Source: FEB-25 sp963776795 (lineage in GTDB: Bacteria > Chloroflexota > Anaerolineae > Anaerolineales > UBA4823). Taken from it: a DNA stretch of 64,000 nt. Positions 18,280-27,231 of the stretch are shown piece after piece. Numbering within the stretch: position 1 is the stretch's first letter; each line of letters starts with the position of its first letter. Made by a program: the position numbers and the translations under genes. The stretch lies in NCBI GenBank assembly GCA_963776795.1, contig CAVZNX010000013.1:1449686-1513685 (forward strand), given 5' to 3'. The notes beneath the pieces were generated by a model, which was not told the DNA's origin, searched no databases, and saw nothing but the letters and a program-made list of their open reading frames with translations.

Positions 18280-19416
18280 ATGAAAAAAGCGATATTCTTT
18301 ATAAGTATGTGCGCAGGAATCATCATCCTGGCAGCGTGTGCAACCACCGGCAGCCAGCAAAGCGGTGGTGACCTGACCGGCAAGGCATGGGCGCTTACCG
18401 ATCTGGGCGGTAATGCACCGCTGGCCGGTACAAGCGTCACCATCCAGTTCAAAACTGACGGGACCCTGGCTGGCTCAGCAGGCTGCAACCAGTACGGAGG
18501 CAAATATACAACCTCCGGCAGTAATATCACGATCAGTAACGTGAACAGCACCATGATGGCTTGCCCACAGCCAGTGATGGACCAGGAAACAGCCTACTTA
18601 AAAGCATTGGGTGAAGCAAAAACCTACACTGTCAAAGATACGATGCTAACCCTCCTGGATGCAAGCGGCAAATCACTCGCCACCTATCAAGTCCAATCAC
18701 AGAGCCTGGCGGGCACAGCATGGGACGTGATCAGTTATAACAATGGCAAGGAGGCTGTGACCAGCGTGTTAGCCAGCACAACTTTAACCATGGAGTTTGG
18801 ATCTGATGGCACACTGTCTGGCAACAGCGGCTGCAACACCTATAACGGCACCTATTCAGTCACCGGTGATCAAATTAAGATCGGTACCCTGGCTACCACC
18901 CGTATGGCATGCGAGCAGGACATCATGGACCAGGAAACGCAATTCCTGGCTGCCTTGGAATCCGCAGCCACTTACAGCCTCTCAGGCACCGGAATTGAGC
19001 TGCGCAAATCAGATGGAGCCCTGGCAGTGGATGGCCAGGTGAAATCAGCCAGCAGTGAAAACACGATCACGGATATCGTCTGGCAATGGACGAGTGTGAT
19101 CACCCAATCCACCCAGGCATCACTCACTGTCACCAATCCTGAGAACTACACCATCACGTTCAAACAGGATGGCACACTGGAAGGCAAGGCCGATTGCAAC
19201 AGCTTCAGCGGCACTTACTCACAGGAAAACGGCTTCACAATCAAGCTGGGAGCCACAACGCTGATGTACTGCGGAGACAACTCGCTAGACCAGCAGTACC
19301 TCCAGCTACTGGGTAGCGTGGCAGCCGGTGGCCCGGATGGGACCGGAAACCTGGCATTAGAGACAGCTGGCGGTGCTCAGCGGATGATATTTATCAATGG
19401 TGGAGCCGCAAAGTAG
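18280..19416 (+). CDS. Lipoprotein with three META (HslJ-like) domains
   Basis: 378 aa with a strong ribosome site. The lipoprotein signal is MKKAIFF...IILAAC, with the lipidated Cys near residue 20. Three META repeats follow (about 33-135, 143-245 and 265-372). Each has the pattern 'W ... FKxDGTLxGxxxCNxFxGxY ... MAC/MYC ... Y' (GSAGCNQYGGKY, GNSGCNTYNGTY, GKADCNSFSGTY). META domains occur in HslJ (novobiocin resistance, heat induced) and in secreted proteins of unknown role. Anchored outside the membrane. Tandem triplication within one lipoprotein is notable. Confidence 0.9.
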   Translation: MKKAIFFISMCAGIIILAACATTGSQQSGGDLTGKAWALTDLGGNAPLAGTSVTIQFKTDGTLAGSAGCNQYGGKYTTSGSNITISNVNSTMMACPQPVMDQETAYLKALGEAKTYTVKDTMLTLLDASGKSLATYQVQSQSLAGTAWDVISYNNGKEAVTSVLASTTLTMEFGSDGTLSGNSGCNTYNGTYSVTGDQIKIGTLATTRMACEQDIMDQETQFLAALESAATYSLSGTGIELRKSDGALAVDGQVKSASSENTITDIVWQWTSVITQSTQASLTVTNPENYTITFKQDGTLEGKADCNSFSGTYSQENGFTIKLGATTLMYCGDNSLDQQYLQLLGSVAAGGPDGTGNLALETAGGAQRMIFINGGAAK

Positions 19417-19749
19417 CACACAATTCGAGCCTTCGACTGTGCGCCTGATGAGTGAGATAGCGGAAAGGAACCAGACTTACTATATACCCACCGACTGAGC
19501 TCCCCACCAAGAACTGCGAGCAACATATGTAGCTGGAGGAGACCAAACCGGTCGGTACCAGGCGTAAGGTCTGGGTATAATTTGAAGCTGAACCATTGTC
19601 CTGCCGCCGGCTTAACCATAACCGGCGGCAGGAATCGACCAGAAGCTGAGGATCAGGTGATTAAATTGAACGGCAAGCAGTCAATCGTTTCCAGCTCTGC
19701 TCATTTTCAGGAAGATGATTTGGATAAATTCCGATAAGGAGGCATCTCT
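19417..19749. other. Intergenic region with strong hairpin
   Basis: 333 bp between two exported-protein genes. It contains an 11-bp perfect GC hairpin (19600-19632) and a TATAAT at 19576-19581 that may be a -10 box for the next gene, though no matching -35 is clear. Confidence 0.5.
19600..19632. terminator. GC-rich hairpin without T tract
   Basis: CCTGCCGCCGG pairs perfectly with CCGGCGGCAGG across an 11-nt loop. No T run follows on either strand, so it may be a weak terminator, an mRNA stabiliser or a leader structure of the 19750 gene. Confidence 0.5.
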
Positions 19750-20610
19750 ATGAAGCAAAAGAAACTGATCCTGAGTGTTGGGATCGCATTGATTTCGGTC
19801 ACAGCTGTGCTGGTAATTGCGTTGGGAGCTGCAGTACCGGCGTTTTCAAACTCGACCCTCCTGGCGTTGATCTCGTCAACGACCACACCAACCCCGCTGC
19901 CTGGCGAGGTTATCCCGATCAAACCGATCTCCGGCCTGACCTCTCTCGATGCAACCGCTCAGATCCAGGTGAATGGCCTGATCAATGGCAAGCGGGCGGT
20001 GGGCGACTTGAACGCGGTCTTATCCACGAACGACAAAGGCATGAGCCGCATCACGGTCACGGGTGGGTTGTTGGGACAGGTGGCTACCCAGGTGGGTGGC
20101 TCGCTGGTAGGACTATTCACCCCTTCCAGTGTGGATATCTATAAATCTCCCCAAGGCACTTATATCGTGGTTAACAGCCTTTTCCCCGTGTGCGTGAAAC
20201 CTGCCGATAGTAAGGCTACCGCGCAAATCGATGATATGAGCCCACAAAGCTTGCTAGGTATGTTGACCAACAGTGATGTCGCCAGAGGCCGCTTGGTTGG
20301 CCAGGAGAAATTGAATGGCCAGACCGTCAATCACTATGTGATCGATGGAGACACCTTCCTCGCGGCTGCCCAAAAGAGCAAGAATCTCCAGCTGAAAGCC
20401 TTCGGGGACGCACTGTGGTCGGCAGAAGATGCGGACCTGTATGTTGACGCAAAGGGGGGTTATCCGGTGGCCTTTTTTGGTAGTTACAGCGGCGCATATG
20501 ATCCATTAAAATTTGAGGGTGACTTCGATGTGCAGATTGAGCTGACTGGCATTAACGCCAACACGCCAGTGAGCTTGCCCGCAGCATGCAATAAGCCAAT
20601 CACACCTTGA
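19750..20610 (+). CDS. Secreted/membrane-anchored LppX/LprG-like protein (tentative)
   Basis: 286 aa with AAGGAGG upstream. The N-terminal hydrophobic segment (about 6-35) has no Cys at a lipobox position, so it is a membrane anchor or cleavable signal. A Thr/Pro linker (TTTPTPLP) follows. The rest resembles the LppX_LprAFG fold: GLTSLDATAQIQVNG, GGLLGQVATQVGGSLVGLFTP, a YIVVNSLFP strand, LNGQTVNHYVIDG and ADLYVDAKGGYPVAF. That fold binds lipids in mycobacteria and occurs widely in Chloroflexota. Assignment rests on pattern recognition only. Confidence 0.65.
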   Translation: MKQKKLILSVGIALISVTAVLVIALGAAVPAFSNSTLLALISSTTTPTPLPGEVIPIKPISGLTSLDATAQIQVNGLINGKRAVGDLNAVLSTNDKGMSRITVTGGLLGQVATQVGGSLVGLFTPSSVDIYKSPQGTYIVVNSLFPVCVKPADSKATAQIDDMSPQSLLGMLTNSDVARGRLVGQEKLNGQTVNHYVIDGDTFLAAAQKSKNLQLKAFGDALWSAEDADLYVDAKGGYPVAFFGSYSGAYDPLKFEGDFDVQIELTGINANTPVSLPAACNKPITP

Positions 20611-20790
20611 CAGCCGATGGCCAGAATACCGTAGATAGATTGGTTTCTTTTGCTGTTCCCTCAAAAATCGCATTTTCTGGCTGCAGAAGTATGCTCACTA
20701 AACTATAGCGATTAATAAGATTACTCAACGACCAATAAAAATTCGGACTATCCTATACAAGGACTTAGGAACTTAGCCAGCTTTGTAGTA

Positions 20791-20796
20791 TATAAT
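20791..20796 (+). promoter_or_regulatory. Putative -10 box upstream of anSME gene
   Basis: A perfect TATAAT lies 28 bp before the anSME ATG in an AT-rich stretch. No strong ribosome site precedes that ATG, so the leader would be very short. No convincing -35 box is visible. Confidence 0.4.
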
Positions 20797-20823
20797 CGCT
20801 CGTGAATACCTGCGATATCACAT

Positions 20824-22125
20824 ATGACTAACAAACCTATAATCATCCCCCCGTATGCGCCTGCGGCGTTTCATTTGCTAGCCAAGCCAACCGGTGCAGC
20901 CTGCAACCTGGACTGCAAGTATTGCTTTTTCCTTTCCAAGGAAATGCTCTACCCTGGCAGCCGCTTCCGCATGACAGATGAGGTGCTGGAAAACTACATC
21001 CGCCAGCTGCTTGAATCGCACCAGCTCCCTGAAGTGACCATTGCCTGGCAAGGCGGTGAACCCACGCTGATGGGTCTTGACTTCTTCCAGCGGTCGGTAG
21101 AGTATGTACAGAAATATAAAAAGCCTGACCAGCAGGTGCAATACAGCATCCAGACCAATGGCACAAAGATCGATGATGAATGGGCGGGGTTCTTCAAACA
21201 ACACAACTTCCTGGTTGGATTGAGTGTGGATGGTCCACGAGAGCTGCATAACACCTACCGTGTGAATAAAGGTGGCCAGGGCAGCTTTGACCAGGTTATG
21301 GAAGGCTGGGAGGCCCTGGCGAAGCACAAGGTGGATGTCAATATCTTATGCACCGTGCACGCCGCCAACGCCGACGATCCGTTAAAGGTTTACCATTTCT
21401 TCCGAGATGAGCTGCATGCCCAATACATGCAATTCATTCCTATCGTTGAGCGGGCCAGCATGGAAACGCTACCCATGGCGAACCAGGGATGGAGCGAACG
21501 GCCGAGTGGGCTGAGACCACTGTACACTCAGACCGGAGAACTGGTTACAGAGCGGTCGGTAAAGGCTGAGCAATTCGGGCGATTCTTGAACGGCATATTT
21601 GATGAATGGGTGCAAAGAGATGTGGGTCAGGTCTTTGTGCAGTATTTCGATGCGGCTTTGGCAAATTGGGTGGGGCAACCCAGCCTGTGTATTTTTCAAC
21701 CCACGTGTGGCAACGCACTTGCCCTCGAGCACAATGGGGACCTGTATTCATGTGACCATTTTGTTGAACCGGCATATTTGCTGGGCAATATCGCCCAGAC
21801 CCACATGATCAAGCTGGTGTCATCAGAGCAGCAACGTAAGTTTGGGCACGATAAATTCAAAGACCTGCCGCGTTACTGCCGGGAATGCGAGGTTCTATTT
21901 GCCTGTTATGGTGAGTGCCCTCGCAACCGGTTTACCCACACGCCCGATGGTGAGCCGGGACTGAATTACCTGTGCGCAGGGTACAAAGCCTTCTTCAATC
22001 ACATTGAGCACCCAATGCGGATCATGGTCGATCTGCTCCGGCAAGGCCGTTATGCCGACGAAGCGATGCAAATCCTGGCCCAGGAAGAGATGCGCGGATC
22101 CATCAGGGGGTCGACAGGAGTGTGA
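20824..22125 (+). CDS. Anaerobic sulfatase maturase (radical SAM, SPASM), copy 1
   Basis: 433 aa. anSME converts the Cys or Ser in the sulfatase C/S-x-P-x-R motif to formylglycine without oxygen. The radical-SAM cluster motif is C27-x3-C31-x2-C34 (CNLDCKYC). WQGGEPTLMG and SIQTNGTK are anSME-typical strands. The C-terminal SPASM cysteines appear in CGNALALEHNGDLYSCDHF and CRECEVLFACYGECPRNRF. No sulfatase lies beside this copy; the only one in the window is at 42164-44527, so it may act in trans on that or on unseen sulfatases. It is very similar to the island copy at 33282-34571. Confidence 0.93.
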   Translation: MTNKPIIIPPYAPAAFHLLAKPTGAACNLDCKYCFFLSKEMLYPGSRFRMTDEVLENYIRQLLESHQLPEVTIAWQGGEPTLMGLDFFQRSVEYVQKYKKPDQQVQYSIQTNGTKIDDEWAGFFKQHNFLVGLSVDGPRELHNTYRVNKGGQGSFDQVMEGWEALAKHKVDVNILCTVHAANADDPLKVYHFFRDELHAQYMQFIPIVERASMETLPMANQGWSERPSGLRPLYTQTGELVTERSVKAEQFGRFLNGIFDEWVQRDVGQVFVQYFDAALANWVGQPSLCIFQPTCGNALALEHNGDLYSCDHFVEPAYLLGNIAQTHMIKLVSSEQQRKFGHDKFKDLPRYCRECEVLFACYGECPRNRFTHTPDGEPGLNYLCAGYKAFFNHIEHPMRIMVDLLRQGRYADEAMQILAQEEMRGSIRGSTGV

Positions 22126-22529
22126 CGAATTATCATGTAGAACGCCAATACTTCATTAAAATTGCGAGTAAGTTCTCAGCTTGACCAGCTAAGTGGCTAG
22201 GTTTTTTATCCAAAGTGCATTAAGATGCCTGTGGGGGACGATGGCTTAACGTGGATACTCTTACCATTGAGCGGTGATTAGTTTTACACAGGAAGAGTGG
22301 AGCACAAGGAATCCAGGCGTGATATGCCGATGATTCTTAACGCCCTACACCGGGGAGACTGTGAGCCAGCATTCGAGGCTGTAGGTTTACAACGGGTATA
22401 TTGCAAGCGGTTAATCGCGACCAAAAGAGGGGATTCCGGGCCGTAAAGCAAGAAATAGTGGAGAGACAGGGAACTTAGAGAGTGTGCATGGAGCCATTTA
22501 CAAGGCAATGGCAAGTATGCAAATATCGA
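22126..22529. other. Intergenic region
   Basis: About 400 bp between the convergent anSME and DinB genes. I see no gene, clear terminator or repeat. Confidence 0.5.
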
Positions 22530-23015
22530 TCAAGCGGCTGCTAATTTGATCAGCTCACAATGATCCACCGACTCGTGCTTCATCATGATAATGATGAGAT
22601 ACTCTGGCATCCCACGCGAATTCCAAGGATACAGTAGCTCTGCATCCCACTTTTCGGCAGGTAACGTTGCCACGATCTGCCTGAGCAGCTCGTGGGCATT
22701 CTCATATTCGGTCCAGACTTGTTCCATCGTCCAGGTTTTCCTCAGCTCAGCGGCGGGGCCATTATAGTCATAATATTCTGCCTCACTGGGGACACAGCAG
22801 TACTCGCCCCCCTCCGCAAACGCCTGGAGCGAGCGGGCCGCTTCCAGGTTCCATATGCCGAGGTGCCCGAGGATATCCCGCACGCGCCAGAGGCGCTCAT
22901 CCGTGTGGATGATACGATCAGCATCCACGCTAGAGATCAGGGCACGTGTCTCTGACCGGGTCTGCTCAAGTAGATCGAGCATGCGGCGCCGGGTAGCTTC
23001 GTGATCAGTTCCCAT
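22530..23015 (-). CDS. DinB/ClbS/DfsB-like four-helix bundle protein
   Basis: 161 aa beginning MGTDHEATRRRMLDLLEQTR. The pattern RVRDILGHLGIWNLEAARSL, with a His at the end of helix 2, and the C-terminal IIIMMKHESVDHCELI helix with His residues match the DinB/YfiT-like metalloenzyme fold. Members include thiol S-transferases and colibactin self-resistance hydrolases; the specific role here is unknown. The start has no good ribosome site and overlaps the upstream small frame, so the pair may be translationally coupled or derived from a broken locus. Confidence 0.78.
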   Translation of the reverse strand: MGTDHEATRRRMLDLLEQTRSETRALISSVDADRIIHTDERLWRVRDILGHLGIWNLEAARSLQAFAEGGEYCCVPSEAEYYDYNGPAAELRKTWTMEQVWTEYENAHELLRQIVATLPAEKWDAELLYPWNSRGMPEYLIIIMMKHESVDHCELIKLAAA

Positions 23016-23236
23016 AATATCGGAAATATCGATACGTCGGGGTTGGGTAGCATAATATCGCGCACCAGGCTGACGATATCGTCTGTGGCTTTGCTGAACT
23101 GGCGCAATGTACGGCGAGTGGGACCATATTCGTCAAACTCTTCAACCATTATACCTTTCTCATGATAGGACCGATGATAGTCAGTAAATGATTTTTCAAG
23201 CTCATCGACAATCGCAAGGTTTACAGGTTGATCCAT
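22937..23236 (-). CDS. Small hypothetical protein upstream of DinB gene
   Basis: 99 aa if started at the ATG at 23236, which has ATAGGAAATAGG just before it. The sequence (MDQPVNLAIVDELEKSFTDYHRSY...) is acidic and helical with no family I recognise. It overlaps the DinB start by ~80 bp in another frame and follows the remnant GntR helix-turn-helix. It could be the displaced C-terminal part of that regulator or a separate small gene. Confidence 0.4.
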   Translation of the reverse strand: MDQPVNLAIVDELEKSFTDYHRSYHEKGIMVEEFDEYGPTRRTLRQFSKATDDIVSLVRDIMLPNPDVSIFPILWELITKLPGAACSIYLSRPGQRHVP

Positions 23237-23440
23237 CCTATTTCCTATGGCAATGCCTGACGCATTGTAGCGCTTTGATCGCTTCACGGACGGCAATCCT
23301 ACTTACACCGAATTGCTCAATGAGCTCTCATTCAGAGGGCAACTGGTCACCAACTTTTAATTCCCCCGATAGAACACGTTGCTCGATTTGCTCGTAAAGT
23401 CGCGCGGTCCGTATAGGTGTATACATAGGTGTACACTGGT
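23237..23440 (-). pseudogene. GntR-family DNA-binding domain remnant
   Basis: Reading leftward from about 23430, the frame encodes a typical GntR winged-helix N-terminus: RLYEQIEQRVLSGELKVGDQLPSE, a TGA stop where Arg/CGA is expected, then ELIEQFGVSRIAVREAIKAL. The frame ends at about 23235 with no ligand domain attached. An in-frame nonsense codon plus loss of the effector domain indicate a dead regulator. Confidence 0.7.
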
Positions 23441-23739
23441 GTGATGATATGATGACTATGCCATTTATCCAATTTAAATAAATAGTCAACAACTATTTGA
23501 AAACTTTGGGGAGGCTGATTGGGACGAAGTCTCTCTTGGTTCTGCTCTTATTTTTTATATTCCTTTTATTTCGGTTTGAGAGAGTGAAGGGTAGCTGTAT
23601 GTGTAAACACTCAATAATCAGGAATAATTGTGCGCGATTTAAATAGAACAACCACCTCCTTTTTTCTGGAGGTGGTTGTCTCAGTATGATTTTATGGGCT
23701 TCAAATATCAATGCAACAGCATTGAAATTTAAATCCAGT
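23441..23739. other. AT-rich intergenic region
   Basis: About 300 AT-rich bases between the GntR remnant and the 514-aa membrane protein. It contains a strong hairpin (23648-23679) and nothing else I can support. Confidence 0.5.
23648..23679 (-). terminator. Hairpin downstream of membrane protein gene
   Basis: ACAACCACCTCC pairs perfectly with GGAGGTGGTTGT around an 8-nt loop. It lies 60 bp past the stop of the minus-strand membrane protein gene and is followed on that strand by a weak T-rich stretch, so it is a probable terminator. Confidence 0.65.
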
Positions 23740-25272
23740 TTACACCTTGATTTCGCGTGATTGCTGACCTGCGATTGACATCCTTTTGTCCAATAAAGCG
23801 AGTAGGAACAGCCCAGCGATGACGAACATGATCACAGCCAGCCAGTATTCCTGGAATTTCTCAGCCAAAGCGAAGTTCAAGATGGCGAGTGCCAGGAAGC
23901 CAACTGCCGGGTATTTCGTCCAGCCAGAGGGCTGGTCCTTGCGACGTAACCATGGAATCGCGAATGTGGCAGCAAAACCGAGGAACAACACCCATGTATA
24001 TACACCCCATTCCATAGCAAATGGCGGAGCAATATAGTCCGTGTGCGGGACCACGATTTCAAGTAATGCGACCACACCAATGCTGGCAAAGACACTTGCA
24101 GGGATGAATGCCCACCAATTCTTTCTAGACCAGAAGTAGACAGCGAAGAAAGGCAACGAGAAGGTGAACATAACCATCACACCTTCATAGTCCGAATCTG
24201 TGGCCATCGATATGAACATTATCATTGTGATTATGAATGCCGGGATAAGCAGCCAACGGTTCTTTGGTTCTAGGACAAAGCCGACGTAAAAAGGCAGGGC
24301 AATGCTAGCCAAGATGGGTAAGCCGATCCAGGGAGTATCTTCCATGTTGTTAACGGACATCCATAAGGTTAGTGACATGGCTGCACATAACAGTGCAGGG
24401 AAAAGCCAGCCCCACTTCCTGAAACCGACCGCCAGGTAACAAACGAAGAAAACAACACTGGCAACTGCAAAAGCGATGATTTTAGTCTGGTCAGAAAGCG
24501 TATTCCAGGCATCACCTAATATGAAGGCCAGGATGGACAAAACGAACAAGCCTGCAGCGGGGTATTTTGCCCAATCTGTGGGTTCGGTTTTTCTACGCAG
24601 ATAGAGCATGGCAAAGGTTACAGCCAGGCCAAAACACATCAAACCACTGTACAGGCCGATATGAGGATTTTGATTACCTGGAATCAGAACCGGTAGCGCG
24701 CTCATCACTGCTATGCTGGTCAGAACCCCAGCTGGGATGAGTGCCCACCAGCTCTTCTTCGAGACAACATAAACCACAAAGAAAGGCAGCGCCAGCATGA
24801 TCATCATACCTGCACCGGATGAGAACGCTAACAGGAATGCCACATTATTCTCACCATTCAGGATCGCAGGTAAAACAAGTGTATTAAGTGCAGTCTCTAT
24901 TGCGGCAATGATCAGGCCGTAGGCTGGGATCAGCAATACCCAACGCCTGTGATCAATCAGAAAGCCGGTAAGAAACCAGAGAGCAACCCCGATCAAGATG
25001 GGTACACCGTTAGGCTGAGATAGAAATGTGTGGTAGAGATCAGTGCTAAGATCAACAGCCATACCAGCAAATACAAATGCTGGCAGGAGCCAGCCCCACT
25101 GCTTCGTTCCAGCCAGGAAGTATGTACCAACAAAGGCTGCACACGCAACGATTTCGATAATGAACCAGGTCCGTTCAGAGAAATCCTGTAAATCAATGTA
25201 ACCTGTCAGCAAACCAATGCCGGCTAGCAGGAACACAACGCTCCAAAATACATAAATGACTTTCTCTTTCAT
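23740..25272 (-). CDS. Large polytopic membrane protein with internal duplication
   Basis: 510 aa from the ATG at 25272, which has GGAGGA five bases upstream (an in-frame TTG 12 bp earlier is less likely). About 14-16 hydrophobic segments are present. The two halves are repeats of ~230 residues: FLAGTKQWGWLLPAF pairs with LAVGFRKWGWLFPAL, VVSKKSWWALIPAGVLTSIAV with FWSRKNWWAFIPASVFASIGV, and TDWAKYPAAGLFVLSILAF with SGWTKYPAVGFLALAILNF. I do not recognise a named family or transport motif. Monocistronic on the minus strand. Confidence 0.8.
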   Translation of the reverse strand: MKEKVIYVFWSVVFLLAGIGLLTGYIDLQDFSERTWFIIEIVACAAFVGTYFLAGTKQWGWLLPAFVFAGMAVDLSTDLYHTFLSQPNGVPILIGVALWFLTGFLIDHRRWVLLIPAYGLIIAAIETALNTLVLPAILNGENNVAFLLAFSSGAGMMIMLALPFFVVYVVSKKSWWALIPAGVLTSIAVMSALPVLIPGNQNPHIGLYSGLMCFGLAVTFAMLYLRRKTEPTDWAKYPAAGLFVLSILAFILGDAWNTLSDQTKIIAFAVASVVFFVCYLAVGFRKWGWLFPALLCAAMSLTLWMSVNNMEDTPWIGLPILASIALPFYVGFVLEPKNRWLLIPAFIITMIMFISMATDSDYEGVMVMFTFSLPFFAVYFWSRKNWWAFIPASVFASIGVVALLEIVVPHTDYIAPPFAMEWGVYTWVLFLGFAATFAIPWLRRKDQPSGWTKYPAVGFLALAILNFALAEKFQEYWLAVIMFVIAGLFLLALLDKRMSIAGQQSREIKV

Positions 25273-25601
25273 TACTTCCTCCAAAACTTGAGATGCTTTT
25301 TATTTTTACTTTCGAATTGGGCAATTATCTTCCCATTGAAAGATTGCCTGTAATGCTTATAGTATTTGTCTTTTCGGTTCGAGAATTTTTTCATATATTC
25401 CCCTCCTTTTTTGCCAACAAATGTTGGGTTAACATAATTCACGGTTTATATCGGTACAATTAATATGATAAATCTTCAATCCCAGAAAAGCAGGCCCTAA
25501 ATAGGGTATAGAAAGGGTATTTTTCTCAACAAGCCGCGGTTGACGACTCTTCGGAATACTCAAAGTGTTTTTCATCACTTTTAATAGCCGCATTTGACCA
25601 C
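25273..25601. repeat. Intergenic segment duplicated at 26710-26890
   Basis: 329 bp without a gene. About 25455-25560 (ATATGATAAATCTTCAATCC, a short variable part, then GAAAGGGTATTTTTCT) recurs with differences at about 26728-26830. Both copies lie just 3' of the same gene type on the minus strand (an intact-length copy and a wreck), so this is part of a larger tandem duplication. Confidence 0.7.
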
Positions 25602-26482
25602 TTACAAGATTACTATCAAGCCCAGGATGATGCTGATGCTGAACAACAGACCCGGATACCATAAATCTCTCCAGGATAGGCTTACACCTTCTGTGTGTAA
25701 ACTCACAGGAATTCTTCGGTAAAGGCTGCGATAGAGGGTGGTGTATATCAGAGCAAGCAGAATCCCGATCGCCCCCATAAAGAGAGGCCGATAGAATGCT
25801 GATAGGAAAATTTCATGGGCTACATGATACTGAACATCTATGGGAGAACCTGGCACGAGGAAATAAGCTATTGGTAATCCCAGGGCTGTGTACAGTAGCA
25901 TTCCTGCTGGCAGCACAAAGAGAGATTTTCTATCCCCAGGTTTAACCCCAACAGAGGGAAGAGTGAGATAAGGAAGAAAATCCCGCCGATGATATAGATC
26001 AGGCTGATGAGATAAAAACCAGCCGGTGACCAGCCGGTGATTGTTATAATATTATGGTAATCTCCCGTGTGTCCTAACGTATCAAATATCCCCCCCATCC
26101 CATTATACAGCGCACTCCAGGGGAAGACCAACAGGAAAGGCAGCGTATAAAACGAGCGACGCTTCCACAATAATATAAAAATCACAGCTGAAACCAGCAA
26201 CTCAAAAATCTCTCCCGAGGCATGCACCCAGACATTGTAGTAATCGGCCCCCGGTCTGACAAAACCCACAAACGAGAAGGGGTGTGCATATAAAAATTGG
26301 ACAGGAACTCCTTCGATTAGGTGAACCAATGCATGGCCCGCTTCATGAAGAAACATTCTCATGAAAGTGACTGGGAAAAACAGTAGGAACACCAGCAGCG
26401 TGGATTGAAGCGAAGAGGTTAGCACCTGGTAAGGTATTTTCCACGAAACTAGATTCTTACTAGACAAGGTATTTGCGTTCAT
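25602..26482 (-). CDS. Membrane zinc-metalloprotease-like protein (HEAGH motif), frame interrupted by 1-nt deletion
   Basis: The start is ATG 26482 with TTGGAG upstream. The first frame encodes a membrane segment directly followed by MFLHEAGHALVHLIEG, an HExxH zinc site placed as in M50-type site-2 proteases, then further helices to LGLNLG. The frame is lost at the CCCC tract (25934-25937, plus strand). Adding one base continues it as DRKSLFVLPAGMLLYTALGLPIAYFL and three more helices to 25602, about 294 aa in total. Whether it is an active protease is unclear because a second metal-ligand motif is not obvious. An assembly indel is possible. Confidence 0.72.
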
Positions 26483-26879
26483 TTTTACTCCAAAGATTAA
26501 GAAGGTAATAAACTGCTGCTATTGATTGAAGTGATTTCCAACTTAGTGTTCTGGACTTGCCTGATATTTATTACACATGTAGGTCGACATTCTTTCTCTT
26601 ATATTTCATCTCCCTCTCGGGCAGGGTGTGAGTAGCTTTCTTGCCTGTCCACTGAAGGAGTTCTTCCAATACTATGACCATTTTTATTCCAACGTATTAT
26701 GGGGAACCTTTATCCCCCGCTAATATCAAACAATTAGTATGATAAATCTTCAATCCCTAATACGCATGCCCCATAAAGGGTATTGAAAGGGTATTTTTCT
26801 AAACAATCTCAGGTGGACCACCCGTTGGAATAATGTAAGAATTTCTCACCGCTTTTGATAGTCACCATTGGATGACCTA
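26483..26879. other. Intergenic region between the metalloprotease-like gene and its relic
   Basis: About 400 bp. It contains the second copy of the intergenic repeat (about 26728-26830) and no gene I can support. Confidence 0.5.
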
Positions 26880-27052
26880 CAGAATGAGAAATGAGCCCAG
26901 GATCATAATGCTGATGAACAATTGACCAGGATACCAAAAATCTCTCCAAGAATGGCTTGCTACATCAGAGCATAAGCCTGCATGGGTTTTTCAATAATGG
27001 CGCGATAGATTGTAAGGTAAATAAAAGCTGAGAGGATCTGGGTCGGGACCAT
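26880..27052 (-). pseudogene. 3' remnant of a second metalloprotease-like gene
   Basis: This stretch aligns with the 3' end of the 25602-26482 gene (both read AAGCCCAGGAT or GAGCCCAGGAT, then GATACCA-AAATCTCTCCA, then the CGATAGA block). It breaks off abruptly at 27052, where tRNA-tail-like repeats begin. Only the last ~55 codons survive. The break suggests that insertion or recombination at the repeat cluster removed the rest. Confidence 0.65.
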
Positions 27053-27054
27053 AA

Positions 27055-27191
27055 TGAGCGTGGAGCGGCTCGAAGAATCTCCCCCCTGTGGGGACGCTCA
27101 ACCAACACTGGAATTAAACAAAAAGTGAGCCTGGAACTGCACGAATACCATACCCCCTGTGCGTGCCGAAACCAAAACCGATTAAACAAAA
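27055..27191 (-). repeat. Two degenerate ~70-bp units resembling the attachment repeat
   Basis: Unit 1 (27055-27124) begins with the same 20 bases as the 40-bp repeat at 27192 but has 20 extra bases before CGCTCAACC. Unit 2 (27125-27191) is a diverged version. Both end in ATTAAACAAAAA immediately before the next unit's GTGAGC. They may be relics of earlier attachment sites or members of a dispersed repeat family. Confidence 0.65.
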
Positions 27192-27231
27192 AGTGAGCGT
27201 GGAGCGGCTCGAACGCTCAACCAATAGCTTA
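27192..27231 (-). repeat. 40-bp direct repeat, probable distal attachment site (tRNA 3' fragment)
   Basis: Identical over all 40 bases to 63961-64000. On the minus strand it contains a 5-bp stem GAGCG/CGCTC closed by the T-loop-like TTCGAGC, and a TGGTT variable loop. The segment further 5' (27232 onward) does not pair like a tRNA anticodon stem, so this copy looks like the partial duplicate left by integration. The core may extend a few bases further, since the other copy runs off the window. Confidence 0.62.
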
